Source of the DNA: Limonium bicolor
Taxonomy: Eukaryota > Streptophyta > Magnoliopsida > Caryophyllales > Plumbaginaceae
Reading direction: 5' to 3'
Length of the DNA: 64,000 nt
Assembly: GCA_023374045.1 (NCBI GenBank)
Contig: CM041776.1
Location: 141,425,296-141,489,295, forward strand
This document shows, piece after piece, positions 35,769-47,574 of this stretch. Under the pieces are notes generated by a model. The model made no database searches and was not told the DNA's origin. It was given only the letters and a program-made list of their open reading frames with translations. Position 1 is the first letter of the stretch, and each line of letters begins with the position of its first letter. Made by a program: the position numbers and the translations under genes.

Positions 35769-36628
35769 CCACATGGAAATCCGACGAGCCAGATATGATC
35801 GTTGGTCAGAGGGCACTGCTGTTGGTGCATGGATACGACCGCTTGAGGACGCCCTAATTGGGCTAAGTAAAAATATCTAACGAGTTCTTTTAGCACGTTG
35901 GTCCAGGGGGTTACCTAAACGGCCTGATGTGGGAGCAGATCCCGTCGGATGTGTCTGTCCTTTAGTACCAGAAGCATGGAATGCATTCTGCTGAGAATTA
36001 TACATGGTAATTACAAGATACTAATTAACGAGAGTTAAGAAACATTTTTAATCACGTATAACGAGCAAGGGGCCTTAAAGGCTGTGAAACGGAAACCGTT
36101 CAGGAGAGAACAACTCTCGAATCGTTATCACATTCTTTTACGAACTGTTTGAATATATACGTGTTGTTGTGTTTGTTATTGTTATTGGATGGATTTGTGG
36201 TTACTTATTTATTGCTTTACAGTTACTATAAATGAAAAACGGACCAGCATGAAATTGGAATTGCATGTTAACAATTGGGATAATTAAACTGAGATGTTTA
36301 AAGGTCCATAAGGATCATATAGTAGCGTGCTCAACAGTTGTGCTGAGCCTTTAGACTACACTTGAACTTTATGGCATTGGCTTAGTTAGATAGCTCACTA
36401 CTTAATTTGGAATTATTATGTTGTAAACGTTACATTGTATTATGTCTCCGTCATCACTGCGGACTTTTGGATTGTATGGTCGGTACCGCTTCATTACTCA
36501 TATGGGTAAGTAATGGCAAGTAACACCCAAGTTTTAATTATGATCGATTTTATTTATCCATTGCGACTCGAATAATTATTTCTGTTAGGCGCGTTAGATT
36601 ATTCGGATTTCAGAGTAGGGGTGACACA
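35769..36628 (+). mobile_element. C2 LTR fragment, part 2, with LTR 3' end
   Basis: Continues C2 after the A element. Shares CTGCTGTTGGT and GGACGCC blocks with C3, the stem-loop GCTCA...TGAGC near 36328-36348, and ends GGGGTGACACA at 36628, a mutated form of GGGGTGTTACA. Confidence 0.75.
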
Positions 36629-37838
36629 ATGCCTAAAATAGTTCTTTTTAGGGTACAAGTTTTAAGAGTCGCCTTCATTTGAAAATCAAGATTAGATTTT
36701 TATATTGGAGAATCGAATATGGAAAACTACTCCGAATTCCATGTAGGTTCGACATAGCGTTGCATAAACATTGAAACATGTGTTGTGCTCAAGTTAACCA
36801 TGTGGGTTAAATGCTAGTGTGGGTTGATAGTAAGACATCCGTTTCCTTAGGGAAATGTGTATCCCACAACACACTTTAATATAGTGTGTGTTGACGACCA
36901 TTGCTTGAGGTGATGGCTGGATCCCTTCTCCTTCACTATGTGAGCCGCACAAATTTAGCAACCCTTATGACTTCCTAGAGATGGACCATGAAGTATGATG
37001 ATTATGTTGCTACTTTAGGAAGTATTCGAAGACCATAAAATCAGGTTGGAGTACATACTTTCTAAGAAAGCAGTTATCTTACATATGAATTGGTGGTCAT
37101 TATGGAAGGTATTTAAGAATAGTCATGAACTTAAGTGGTGTTCTCTCATGTGTGGATGTTGTGTACATCGTGAATGTCCACAAATGATTGAGTCATAATT
37201 TTCTAATTTTTTGAGAGATCTAATTATGGCTTAGATCGTTCGGAAGAAATTATACCTAGGGAGGCGGTAATACATGAGCACTTGTTGAAATGAGAGTTTA
37301 CCTCAATTGGAATATCCTTTGATTGGCCAAATGTGGTTTGACCTATAGGTTTCCAAGTTGCAGGTGGTATTACTTGGTCACACAAAGTATTTGCGAGTAT
37401 GACTAACATGAGAGAAAAGAGATACATCCTCAAAATTGCCATTTGAGCGAGTGGGATATGTAGGAAACTATATGGGTAATTTAGTAATTATACGCTCAAA
37501 GGCTATTTTGGTAATTAGCCACAAGAGCAAGTTACATTTTGGGTGTTTGGAAATACCAAATAAGGCCTAATATAAGGTGCCTTTATGTGAAGACATTTGT
37601 AGGGTTGTGACTTCATGGAAAGTCATAAACAAAAGGATATGTCTTTCTATATTAAAACAACCATTCATATGAGGTTTTATATGAAGAGATGTCTTCAAAT
37701 AAGGAAAACATCTTTTGGAAGTGTATCTTTATGGAAAGACACTAATTGAGATGTGTCTCTCCAAAGCGACACTTTCAACATCTATCAATACTTACCCTTG
37801 TGATCATTTTTCGATATACGTTTTCCACTGAATGATCT
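36629..37838. other. Unassigned island between C2 and the Ogre/Tat-type LTR
   Basis: No LTR ends or repeats shared with the rest of the window were found. It contains AAGAGTCGCC near 36670, which resembles the reverse of a tRNA-Arg-type primer site, and one open frame with a possible signal peptide (37224-37442). Repeated GAGA(C/T)ACATCT-like phrases lie at 37690-37780. Confidence 0.35.
37224..37442 (-). CDS. Possible first exon of a small secreted, cystatin-like protein
   Basis: A 72-codon frame. Residues 1-21 look like a signal peptide (hydrophobic MYLFSLMLVILANTLC run). Then comes WKPI (about residues 30-33), and after it I and NK.S fall at the spacing found in the N-terminal half of plant cystatins (W.PI, then ...NK.S about 20 residues on). 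The cystatin FA.E.N core, QVVAG-type loop and C-terminal PW are absent. ATTGAG|GTAAAC at about residue 47 could be a donor site, so later residues may be intronic. Cystatins inhibit papain-like cysteine proteases; here that role is a guess. It could equally be a chance frame or a pseudogene. Confidence 0.25.
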   Translation of the reverse strand: MAILRMYLFSLMLVILANTLCDQVIPPATWKPIGQTTFGQSKDIPIEVNSHFNKCSCITASLGIISSERSKP

Positions 37839-39612
37839 TGTTATACCCAAAATTTTAACTCCCCAGTATAGGGTTTGTAAGACTTTAGTGTTGCGAGAGA
37901 CACTTTGGTCAAGCGGCAATAATTCCCTGTTCGATCGGGACATTCCAGAGTGTCAGGGACTGCTAGGTCAGCTTCAAGGCATTTTCGTAATTGTCAAAGG
38001 CTTCTAAGCCCTCTATAAGCTTTCTCTCTCCACTAAAAGTAGCTCAAATCAACTCAAGATGCTTTAAAATTTTAACCCATGATAGAGGATGACATTTGGG
38101 CATAATGGCTTTAGAATTTTGATTTTTCGAATTTCCAATAATTTTCTAGTAATTTTTTATTGAAGCTGACGAGAAATTGAATTTACAAATATTCCAATAT
38201 CCAAAATATTCGATTCCACGTTGGAAAAATCAGAAATATCATCTTTACACATGGTTAAAATTTCATAGTCAAATTCTTTTTGGAAGCCCTTGAGCTAAAA
38301 AGTCGGTAAATCTCAGTTTTTACTAGATTTTTCTATCTTTAAGGAAGCCTATATAAGGAACTTTAACCCTTGATCAAATCAGCACCTCTCAAGCCCTAAC
38401 AAGTCAGAATACCCACCCGTTTTAAGTCTCTCACGTTTTTCAACTCCCGAGCCCCGAAATTCTGACAAATCTTCACCAAAATCACCTTCTAAACACTTTT
38501 TCCAACCCCCAAAGCATCAATCATCATCAAAACCCCACTAAAATACCATCAAAACGTGGAGAACATCAAGAACGACTAGTGATCAGAAGCCTGGTACGAA
38601 GTCCTTTCGAATCAGCCATCAACGAGGCTCCCGACGAATCCCGACGTGAACGATCACTGTAATCAGAAAGGTAAACAGGGTTTGTAAACGGATAATTTGA
38701 CTCCTTTTGTCTTTAATTGCTCTCTGTCGAAATCCCAGATCGAACCGACTCTTCACGGCTGCTGATCAGCGTTTGTTTTCGTTTTTGTCAGCTAACTTGT
38801 TCTTTAAGTTTCATCAGTAATTCGACTTCAAATTGAAATCTTTTAATTACTAACATCTTGTACTTCTTTCAGGCTACGCGTCCATAAATTTTGAGCCGAA
38901 TGCACCGTCGGGAACCACCAAAAACCCACCGTTCGTGGGTGGTCCGCGACCTCGGACCTATGGTTCGGGACCACAGACGGGTTGTCCATGGCCACGGACA
39001 CCCACGGATGGTGGCGGGATTTTATTTTTTCAAAATTTTAGGGTTTAAACAGTACTTGTCCGGGCCCAAAGACAACTTGTCCTTGGCCCCAGAGTTTTCA
39101 AGTTTGTGTTTTTATTTTCATTTGACTTTCAAAATCACATAGTTAAATTAGGGTCCGTGGCCTCGGACATTTAGTCCGTGGCTACGTACAAAAACAAATT
39201 TTGATGAATTTTTCCTTTGAAACCCTATTTTAGGTAATGTTAACTTTTTGTTTATTTTTCTGTCAAAAAATGCTAAAAATAAAAAAAATCAGAACTTTAC
39301 GCACTTAGGTTAAAATGACTCGTAATAAGCCGTAATTAAACTAAGTAGAGAAAAAACGACTTCGAGGGATAATGAAAGTAATTGAACCCTAAATAAGTCG
39401 AATATCATGCCCCCGAACCCAAACTCTCCTTTATTAATTTAATCTAGGTTAAAATTAGGTGGCGACTCTAGTTAGGTTCGAGTGAGCTAACTTAGGACTT
39501 AGTAATTAATGTTTTATGACGACTCTAGTTAGGTTATAAGTGGACCTAGAACCCGACCAGATACTAATCAACTTGAATCAACATAGGATAGGGTTAAAAA
39601 TCGAGGCTCACA
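37839..39612 (+). mobile_element. 5' LTR of an Ogre/Tat-type Ty3-gypsy element (1.77 kb)
   Basis: Starts TGTTATACCCAAAATT and ends CTCACA directly before a primer-like site. Its 3' part includes TATA-like AAGCCTATATAAGGAAC near 38345, an exon-like leader to 38670 ending GAAAG|GTAAAC, and PBS-like repeats. The matching 3' LTR was not found in the window. Confidence 0.65.
39458..39533 (+). repeat. Primer-site-like sequence duplicated inside the LTR end
   Basis: GTGGCGACTCTAGTTAGG (39460-39477) and ATGACGACTCTAGTTAGG (39516-39533) resemble the primer site ATGACGACTCTGCTTGGG at 39615-39632. Three related copies lie within 175 bp. Confidence 0.6.
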
Positions 39613-39615
39613 TAA

Positions 39616-39634
39616 TGACGACTCTGCTTGGGAC
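39616..39634 (+). promoter_or_regulatory. Primer binding site, tRNA-Arg type
   Basis: TGACGACTCTGCTTGGGAC, three bases after the LTR end. Ogre/Tat elements use a tRNA-Arg site of the TGGCGACTC(T/C)GCTGGGGA form; here two or three bases differ. Confidence 0.65.
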
Positions 39635-40614
39635 AAATTCTTAATTTTAAATTTGTTTAATTTTAAGAATGAGGGTTTAACTCGAAATTGTTTATTTAGG
39701 GCTTTATTATGTTGTTTGTTTACCTTCGTGCATAATTTAAATTTCTACACCTCTGCATCATGTTAGAGCGAGGGTCCACGCAAACTGATTTCACCCCAGG
39801 ACCCGCTTTAGGTTCCCCTGTCAGGGACTCACACCTTTTTAGGTGATGTCAATAAGTGTGGAAAAAAAGGAGGATGTCGTCTAACCACATCCCCTTAATA
39901 TCTGGGCTTTAGCCCCAAGCATTTTCCTGCCAGTGCCCTTACCTAGCCTTGTTTGGTCATTCAAAGACCCGATCATAGACGCACACCTTTAGGTGATGTG
40001 AAAAAAGTGGGGAAGCCCAACGAAAATATCGTGCAAGCCCTATTCCTTGGCGGTAACCTAGGCCCACGCTCTAAGCACCTCTCCGGATCGATCCATACCT
40101 GTTGGACTTAATCATTTTGTAAGGACATTTGCATAACCCTCTTTGTATGATCTCTGTTTGTATATTTTTCCTGGGCCTCAGGCCCAACATCTGTATCAAG
40201 TCTTCAATTACCTTTAACCCAATTGAGATATCTAAAAATCCCTTGTGGCCCAAATACTTTCACTTCCTCAAAACCATCTCCACAAAGAGAGCGTGAAAAT
40301 CCCAGTACAAAATAGATTCCTCTGAGATTATTGGCTCAATCCATGTGTCAAAATTTCTAGCCCTCTCGGCCCGGATAATCCAAAAAAAAAAATACATCTT
40401 GTGACTAGAGCACAATGACCTTCAAGAGAAAATCTATTCATATCCATGAAAACCCGTGACCTAACAGTTTCTGCTTTGTATTCTTAAACAGATGAAAAAC
40501 AAAATTTCAGAAAGGCGTTGGGACAGAAATTCCGGCCGTTTAGTCTGATTACCTACTCCCCCTCCTTCGCTGCTCCCAGTTGAGGCCCATAACGATATCC
40601 CTCAGGAAAACTAG

Positions 40615-42114
40615 CAATCAGAAGGGGGATTCGGAGGCGTTGCTTCCGTTGAAGAGCTCATGAAAGGCTTTGATCTGAAACATAAGGAGACAGTCCAGAC
40701 ACTCGAAAAGAAGTACATGGACACGATTTTTAAGCTGGAAGAAAAGCTGGCCACACTGGAGATGGCAGCTCAAAGTGGGATCACCAGAGCTCCAGTAGGG
40801 GGACAGGACCAAATAGCTAGCTTGGTACAAAAACACTAAGATGCCATTGAGGCCATGAAGGCTCGACATGTGGCAGCAACAAATGAACTCCATGAAAAAA
40901 TTGGAACACTAGAGGCAGCAAGACGGGAGAGACCCATGCAGGGATTTGTCAACCCCTTATACGGCATGGACAATGCCTCCTTGGAAGGTCACGAAACTCA
41001 AGACGGGCGCGGGGGTGATGCCCCTGAGAATCAATTGGCTGTAGAAGTTCAGAGGGCTCTAAAGCACATCGAGCGTATGGAAAAGGCCAGCAAACCTGTT
41101 GGTTTTGACTACTTCTTCATGGGGACCTATCTCGATGTCGAGCTACCGTCAAAGCTGAAGTTCCCCACTCTAGCTCTCTACAAGGGCTCAACCGACCCTC
41201 AGATCCATCTAGCCATGTTCGATCGAGAGATGTCTATCTTAAGAATCAACGACATGCAAAAGGCTAAGGTTTTAGCCCGGTAATTGGATGCGATTCCCCA
41301 ACGGTGGTACCTAACTCAAAGGGTAAACGCCAAAACATACGAGGAAGTATGTGAAGCTTTTCTGAACCACTTCGAGTATGCCAAGAATTTAGAGATCACC
41401 CGGTCCGACCTCGCTAGCACTCGCCAAATGGGAAGTGAGTCCATGTCTGACTTTATAAAGTGGTGGAGGAGGAAGGCAGAAGGCATGCCGACGAAGATGG
41501 ATGAACAGGAACAAATTCGCATGATCATCGAGAACATGCAGAAGCAGTATAATGACGAACTAAAGTACATGTACTTTCCAAGTTGTGATATGCTCATGGG
41601 CCAGGTGGGTGTGCTAGAGGAGAAGATCCACAAGGGAGACTTGAAGCTCGGATATCCTCAGAGATCCGGGGGTAATTCAAAGTTCCCAAAATCTGAACCG
41701 GCGAAAGCTTCTTACTCGACAGCAGCTTACACACAAGGCACACCGTAGAGGTACACGTGGCAGTACGAGGTGAACGCAACCCAACAGCCAAGGGAACAAG
41801 GGCGGGGCTATAAGGCAGTACCACCTCACAGACAGGATTTCAATCAACGGGAATTCATGAATATCGGTCGGCCTTTGAGTCAGGCTCTGAAGAAGCTTCA
41901 GGAGCAGAACATCTTACAACCTCTTTCGCCTCGGCAAGGAGTTACCCGGTGGGGCAAGAATCCAAATCAATTTTGTCACTACCATCAGTTGCCTGGCCAC
42001 AATACTGATCATTGTAGGGCCCTACAGCATAAGATCCAAGACTTGATTGACCAGGGACTTCACTTCTCGGAGCGCGGGAATATTGTTAGGAATCCCATGC
42101 CGGAGCACCATTAG
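40615..42114 (+). pseudogene. gag: Decayed gag of the Ogre/Tat-type element
   Basis: One reading frame with in-frame stops at 40837 (TAA), 41281 (TAA) and 41746 (TAG) and no frameshift between them. In order: a charged coiled-coil N-terminus (about 40645-40770), a variable linker, a retrotransposon gag core from about 41140 (KFPTLALYKGSTDPQIHL, then PQRWYLTQ and a region ending near WWRRKAEGMP), and a zinc knuckle FCHYHQLPGHNTDHC near 41970. Gag forms the virus-like particle and packages element RNA. All three stops fit single C-to-T changes from CAA or CAG, the usual decay of methylated plant DNA. No protease, RT or integrase follows, so this may be a gag-only (TR-GAG) element or a truncated copy. 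Confidence 0.85.
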
Positions 42115-44053
42115 GAATCATTGTTACTTTTCTTTTCCTTTTAGTTGTTCAGCGTAGTTTCTTTCTTTTTTCCTGGTTGTTTTCTTTTCTTTAGCTAGAT
42201 CTGCTGCCTTTTCCTTTTTTTCTTTCCTTGTAGATAGCACTCAATGTTGCTATTGATCCTTTGGGTTATTAATAAGAGAAGTATCCGTTTTCCTTCTTTG
42301 TTCATGTTCTTCTATGTTAAGCTCAAATTGATGTTTGTATATTCATTCATGCACTAAAAAAAGCAAAAAAAAAAGAAGAAGAAGAGAAAAGAGAAATGTT
42401 GTCTTATGAAACATGCCTGCAAGCGTCATAAAGTAAAACCCTTGTTTCCATGAGTTCTTTTATACAAAACTACATTTCCACATACACTCACCACCTCCAT
42501 CACGTATATCACAGACATGTCTCACCACTCCACCTCTCCACCATTCCACCAGGGCCCAAAGCAGAAAACTTCAAAAAGAAGATATGTCATTCAGTCACCA
42601 CATTACCCATTACCTCCTCACATACAATCACCTCTCCACAAAAAATTTCACAAACAAGAAGACATTCAAAATGTTTGTTAATCAAACCCAAAAAAATACT
42701 AGAGGCAATATGAGCTTAAGACCGATAACGATTATTTCTTTTGTTTAATTGTGTGAATAAGTCTTTGAGTGAAAAATTGCGCGAGGGTGTCTTGAGTGGT
42801 AAAACCAAGAGGGAATGAGTGTGTCATTTTTACACGACTCGAGTAAGACTACATTCAAAAGTGAGGCAAACGGCATAACTCCAATCGAAGGAGATTATTT
42901 GTAAACTTACTCTCAGACTTGTGAAAAGTAACAAAGAACGGATACACAACTATTAGGGATGATGAAGCACCTAGGTTCAGCACCACACAACCAAAAGCTT
43001 GTGAACCCTGACACTATACCCTAGGCACCCCCGCCGAGCTTTCATATATTCCTTTTTTATCACACTTGAAAGCTCCATAAAACGAGCCAGCCGATGATGA
43101 ATAACCGACCCGGTGACCAAAGGAAGCAAGGAGCACGACTTCCAGGTAGCAACTCCACAAGTCCAAAGAAGTAAGACAACCACCGGCGTGACGAAATAAT
43201 CCGTAAATGGTCCCAATGTGACACAGGATCCAAAGAGCTCATATGCGAAACAGCTCTCGGCATTCAAAACGGGAACCACGAAAACCCCAAAAGGAAAAAG
43301 ACATAAGGCAAATATGAAAAGCTCGAAAAAAAAGTCCAAACACAAAACAAGAAGATAGAATGATGTAGAGGACAACCCCAAAATCCAAATTTCCACATCT
43401 CACCAACAAAGTCATCATGAAGTGGCTAAGTAACTTCAAGACGAGAAGAGTCAAATCTAAAAGAAGGAGCAAGTTGCACCTTTGGTCACCCTTACAGCTC
43501 CTCATATTCCAAACATTCCTCCATAGTCCCATTGTCATTCATCACACCCCACGACCATGTTATAATCTCTAAATACTTCTGACTTAATAGTTATGTATCC
43601 AATCAATTGAAAGTAACGTATAGAAAGCGTAAGTCAAACAAATGTCGAATTCAGTGATCAAAATGTTATGACCGAAAGGAAAGGATGAGTGCAAGTGCTA
43701 GACACATCGAGTGTAGGATAGAAAGCACCATAGCAAATAAATCCTAGCCCTGAAACCAGCAAGCTCTCCTGATGCGTCCCCGACGTGTCGTGGACGTATC
43801 TTAGACTCTAATAAAACTTTATAGTTTAGGAATGGACGCGAGATAAACTTAAACTGGTAAACACATTTTGATTGAGAATTTACACACACGAAATTCAGTC
43901 AACCTCCCTTGCCCCACACACGGACTCCCGGGACAGTTTTGACTTTACCCCTAAAATCGTAAACCCTCTCCTGACTATCGGCCTACGGTTCACCGACCGT
44001 TCCACAACCTGTCGTTCTATCAAATACCCAATGTATTGATACTCTAACCCAGT
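42115..44053 (+). mobile_element. Region downstream of gag, no pol
   Basis: Contains a pyrimidine-rich stretch (42120-42240), an A/G-rich run (42355-42405) and gene-free sequence of moderate G+C. No RT, RNase H or integrase motif seen in any frame. The 139-codon minus-strand frame at 43396-42977 is very hydrophobic and I treat it as chance. The border with the sequence hosting the D LTR is not visible. Confidence 0.4.
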
Positions 44054-46175
44054 CCTATTGAAATATCTCGAACTTAACTATAGTGATTAAATCATTCTAC
44101 CATGGTATTTAAGGGCCTAATAGTGCCTAAAGAATATTGGTGAAGGGAATAATACCAAAAGAAAAGAGAAAACTCTTAAAAAGCGAAAAATGTAAAAATG
44201 AGTGTTACATAACCATAGGAGGTATATGACTCTTCTCGTCTTGAAGTTACTTAAAAAGCGAAAACTCTTAAAAAGCGAAAAATGTAAAAATGATTCCTAA
44301 GGCTTAATTATGCCTATATAAATATGTGGGAACAATTTACGAAGAAAAAGGATCCATAAAATGGATTAATACCCCAAAAGAGCCTTAAAGCATGTTTTCG
44401 TGGAAACCGGGAAATGTGACTTTAAGCGGGTTTAATGAACTCGTAAAAAAATTATAGTCAATCAAATGTCTATAATTAGACATTAATGAAGGTCTAGGAC
44501 CATTAAAATTAATTAAACGAGAAAATTCCAGAAAACGGGTTCCGGTAAGTGAATAGTGCAAAAACAAGAACTTGTGGGGTGTTAGTTGTAATAAAACCAA
44601 AGTAACTTCCCCCATTGTAAATAAAAATCAGAAAATTATGTGTGTGTGCTGTGTGGGACGATTTATCAGCCCTCACTCACACCCTCCTTACTAACTAATA
44701 TATTAGAAGGCAAATAAAGAAAAGAAAAAGTAATAAAGTACAAAAGTGACTTTTGTCACTCTCTCTCCTATTCTCTCTTGTATCCCACGATTTTCTCCCT
44801 CTCTCACCAGCCTCTTCTTCTTCCTCCCAGCCTGAAATGGCGATTTGAGCATCTCTCCCTCACCCTCTCTTCTTCTCCATTTTTGAAGGCTAAAAAAAGC
44901 TCCAAAAATTACAAAAATTGTACCATTGAACTCCCCTTACTTAGGATATCAATTCCCTCTTTTCAAAATTTGAAAATCACCACTTTCATCTTCATGGGTA
45001 AAGCTCATTGGAGGCTTGAAGAACACCATTGTAAGCTAGAATAACGCCTTGTTGGTTTGAGGTAAGAAAGTAGTTCAAAAATCCCTCTTTTTCTAGCTTT
45101 TCTTAACAACCGAAAATTCTAGATTTTTGAGCCCTATTGTGCTTCTTGCTCTAGCCAATTTTGGCATTTTAAAGGAGCTGGAATCTTGTGGTTGAGCTAG
45201 CCAAACATTCCATCTAGTGATTGAAAGGTAATCACTCATTGTTGAGCTTCAAACTCCTCTTGAATTCTAGGGTTTATTCTAGGGTTGTGTATTCACTTGT
45301 GTATATGTGTATCCCATTGGAACATGGGCTGTATCTTAGCCGAATTGATAAAACCAGAACAAAGAAGGAAGAGAAAGAAGAAAGGAGAAGGAAAGAAGGA
45401 AAGGAAAACTAGAAATCATAAGGTAAATAAACTTACCTTGAGCTTATTTTTGTATGGTTTATGAGATAGATTTTGAATGTCTTGTGGTATGGAATTATAT
45501 GGTTGGTAGTGGTTAATGCTATTGTAAACGTAAACGAGAAATGGGGTTGGGCTTGTGTAGTGTATATGATGAGTAAAGGGCTTTAAAAGCTAAGTTGTTT
45601 AAGGTGTGGAAGTTATATAATGTGCAGGATTTTAATGTGTTACTAGTGCTTGAAGTAATGTGGATATTGAAACTGATTTGGCGAGCTGAATTATACATGT
45701 GGAATGTTAAAGTTATAGGGGAAACTCTGTCGAAATTGCCATAGGGATTTGAGGACTTAGATGTATTGGTTAAGGAGAAAGAACCCAGGGAGCACTAGGT
45801 GTTGTAGAGGTGAATTTAAGTGGCTAAATTGCCTTGGTTTTGGATTAGAAGAGAAGGATGCACTTGGGTGAATTTGGGAATGAGGAATGATGTAAGTGTG
45901 TGTGTGCTAGGATTACATTAAGTGTAAACCATGGAAAGAGCAAAGAGGAGAGCAAAATCTGTAGCAAGAATTTTAGGAAGAAGATTAAGAGTGAGAGTTG
46001 TGTAAAATTAAGCAAGGATTGGGTAATGGATTTGACCAAAAGATTTGAGGAGGTTTAGAGCATGATTAAGAGTATTTTAAGGTGGTTAAACATGTTAGAA
46101 AACATGTGGAAGGTTAGGGAAGAAATGGGTAGAATAATGGAGTTGAAACCAAGTCAAAATGAGCATTCTGCCTTT

Positions 46176-46363
46176 GACCTCCCCAGAGGGTTGGGTCGGT
46201 CGTGGGTCGGTCGGGCTGAAATCTTCAAACCTGAGCGCTTTCTGACTTCGACCTACCCAGGGAGCTGGGTCAGTCGTGGGTCGGTCGGACTGGGATTTCA
46301 AACCCGGGTGTTTTCTGACTTTGACCTACCCAGGGGGTTGGGTCGGTCGTGGGTCGGTCAGAA
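46176..46363 (+). repeat. Hairpin minisatellite, 3 units of ~73 bp (D)
   Basis: Units begin near 46176, 46250 and 46323, each GACCTNCCCAG...TGGGTC(G/A)GTCGTGGGTCGGTC. The period equals that in A although the sequences between differ. Confidence 0.82.
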
Positions 46364-47550
46364 AAAAAATTGTGGGGCTTAAGTAGTAGACCATTAGGAG
46401 AGTAATGGTGGTAAGAAGAAAATAATATGTACATAAGAACCTAAGAGAACAAACTTAAGAAAGGAGGACAAGTAAATGATTTGTTGTGATTAAGTATGAG
46501 TTGTAAGGAACTAGAAATTGTAGCTTGGAAACATTGATGAAAGAACAGGTTAGGTTAATAATAGACAATTAACTGTATAATTCCGTGTATGTTATAGGAC
46601 TCGAATAGTTGAGCCTCGAAGGAAAATCGGAGTTCAAGTACGACGGTGAACGGTATGATTTTCTCATGCCCCGTATGCTACCTTGGCTACCCTGATTTGT
46701 GTGTTTGTGTGTTATGTGTGATCACCTAAATAATATAAAATGCACGAATCGGGTTTATTGCACTTTCTTGTGCTTGTAATGTATTATTCCTTGTTGGATT
46801 GTATTTGGACTTGAAGTTTGTATAATTCATGAAATGTGTGAATATGGATGAACTACTTGGATGTTGAGAATATTGTGCCTTGGTGGAATTGTGGCTGAAT
46901 TGGAAGTGTGAATGATTGGTTGTGACGACCTTGATTGGTTTGATGTTTGTGGGCCTCTCACTAACTCACTAACCATCTAACACTCTAACCTTGAGAATTG
47001 AGTAATTGGAGTATTTGAGAAGCCCAATATAGTTTCGGCCACGCGTGAGGATGAGGAGACACAAGAGGTTGGATCCGATTTCTGGCCTTAATCTTTTCCA
47101 TGGTCCAAATCCATTAAATGGGCAGCAACCTGGATTAGTGAGCCAACCTAAAGCCCGGTGGTGGGATATCGTAGTCCCTGCCCGGAGGTCATACCGACTT
47201 GACATGAGAATTAAAGTAAGAAAGTATTTGGAATTGTAAGATCATGGCTGGTGCAAGTCATTGATCCCGAGTAAAAGAGTAAAGTACATCCGATTAACCA
47301 AGATGAGTAAGTAACTAACAATTATCGTGTAAGAACTTGAGAATTGTATCTCAGCACCTTGGTAAGTATGTATGGTTGACCTTGTGATTGTCTTCCTTTG
47401 TATGTATCGGATTGTATGTATGCATTGTGGTATGAATGTATTATGGTTCATTATAGTATGTATGCATGTATAAATAAAATGAACTCCATGTATTCGACCA
47501 AGTAGTCGGCGTACCCCCGTTAGCACGCGGGGTATGCAAATTTCATATGC

Positions 47551-47574
47551 AGCTTTTGCTGAGCCCCTTGGGGC
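47551..47574 (+). other. Stem-loops near the D LTR 3' end
   Basis: AGC-TTTT-GCT followed by GCCCC-TT-GGGGC and then ACTGTTTTTACTTTC. It is the counterpart of the A double stem-loop plus TGTTTTTAC. Confidence 0.55.

Noticed and set aside
40618..40893. 91-codon minus-strand frame opposite the gag N-terminus
   Set aside because: It is the reverse shadow of the gag coiled-coil coding region.
42977..43396. 139-codon hydrophobic minus-strand frame
   Set aside because: Composition looks like a chance reverse reading of purine-rich DNA; no family features; other frames overlap it.
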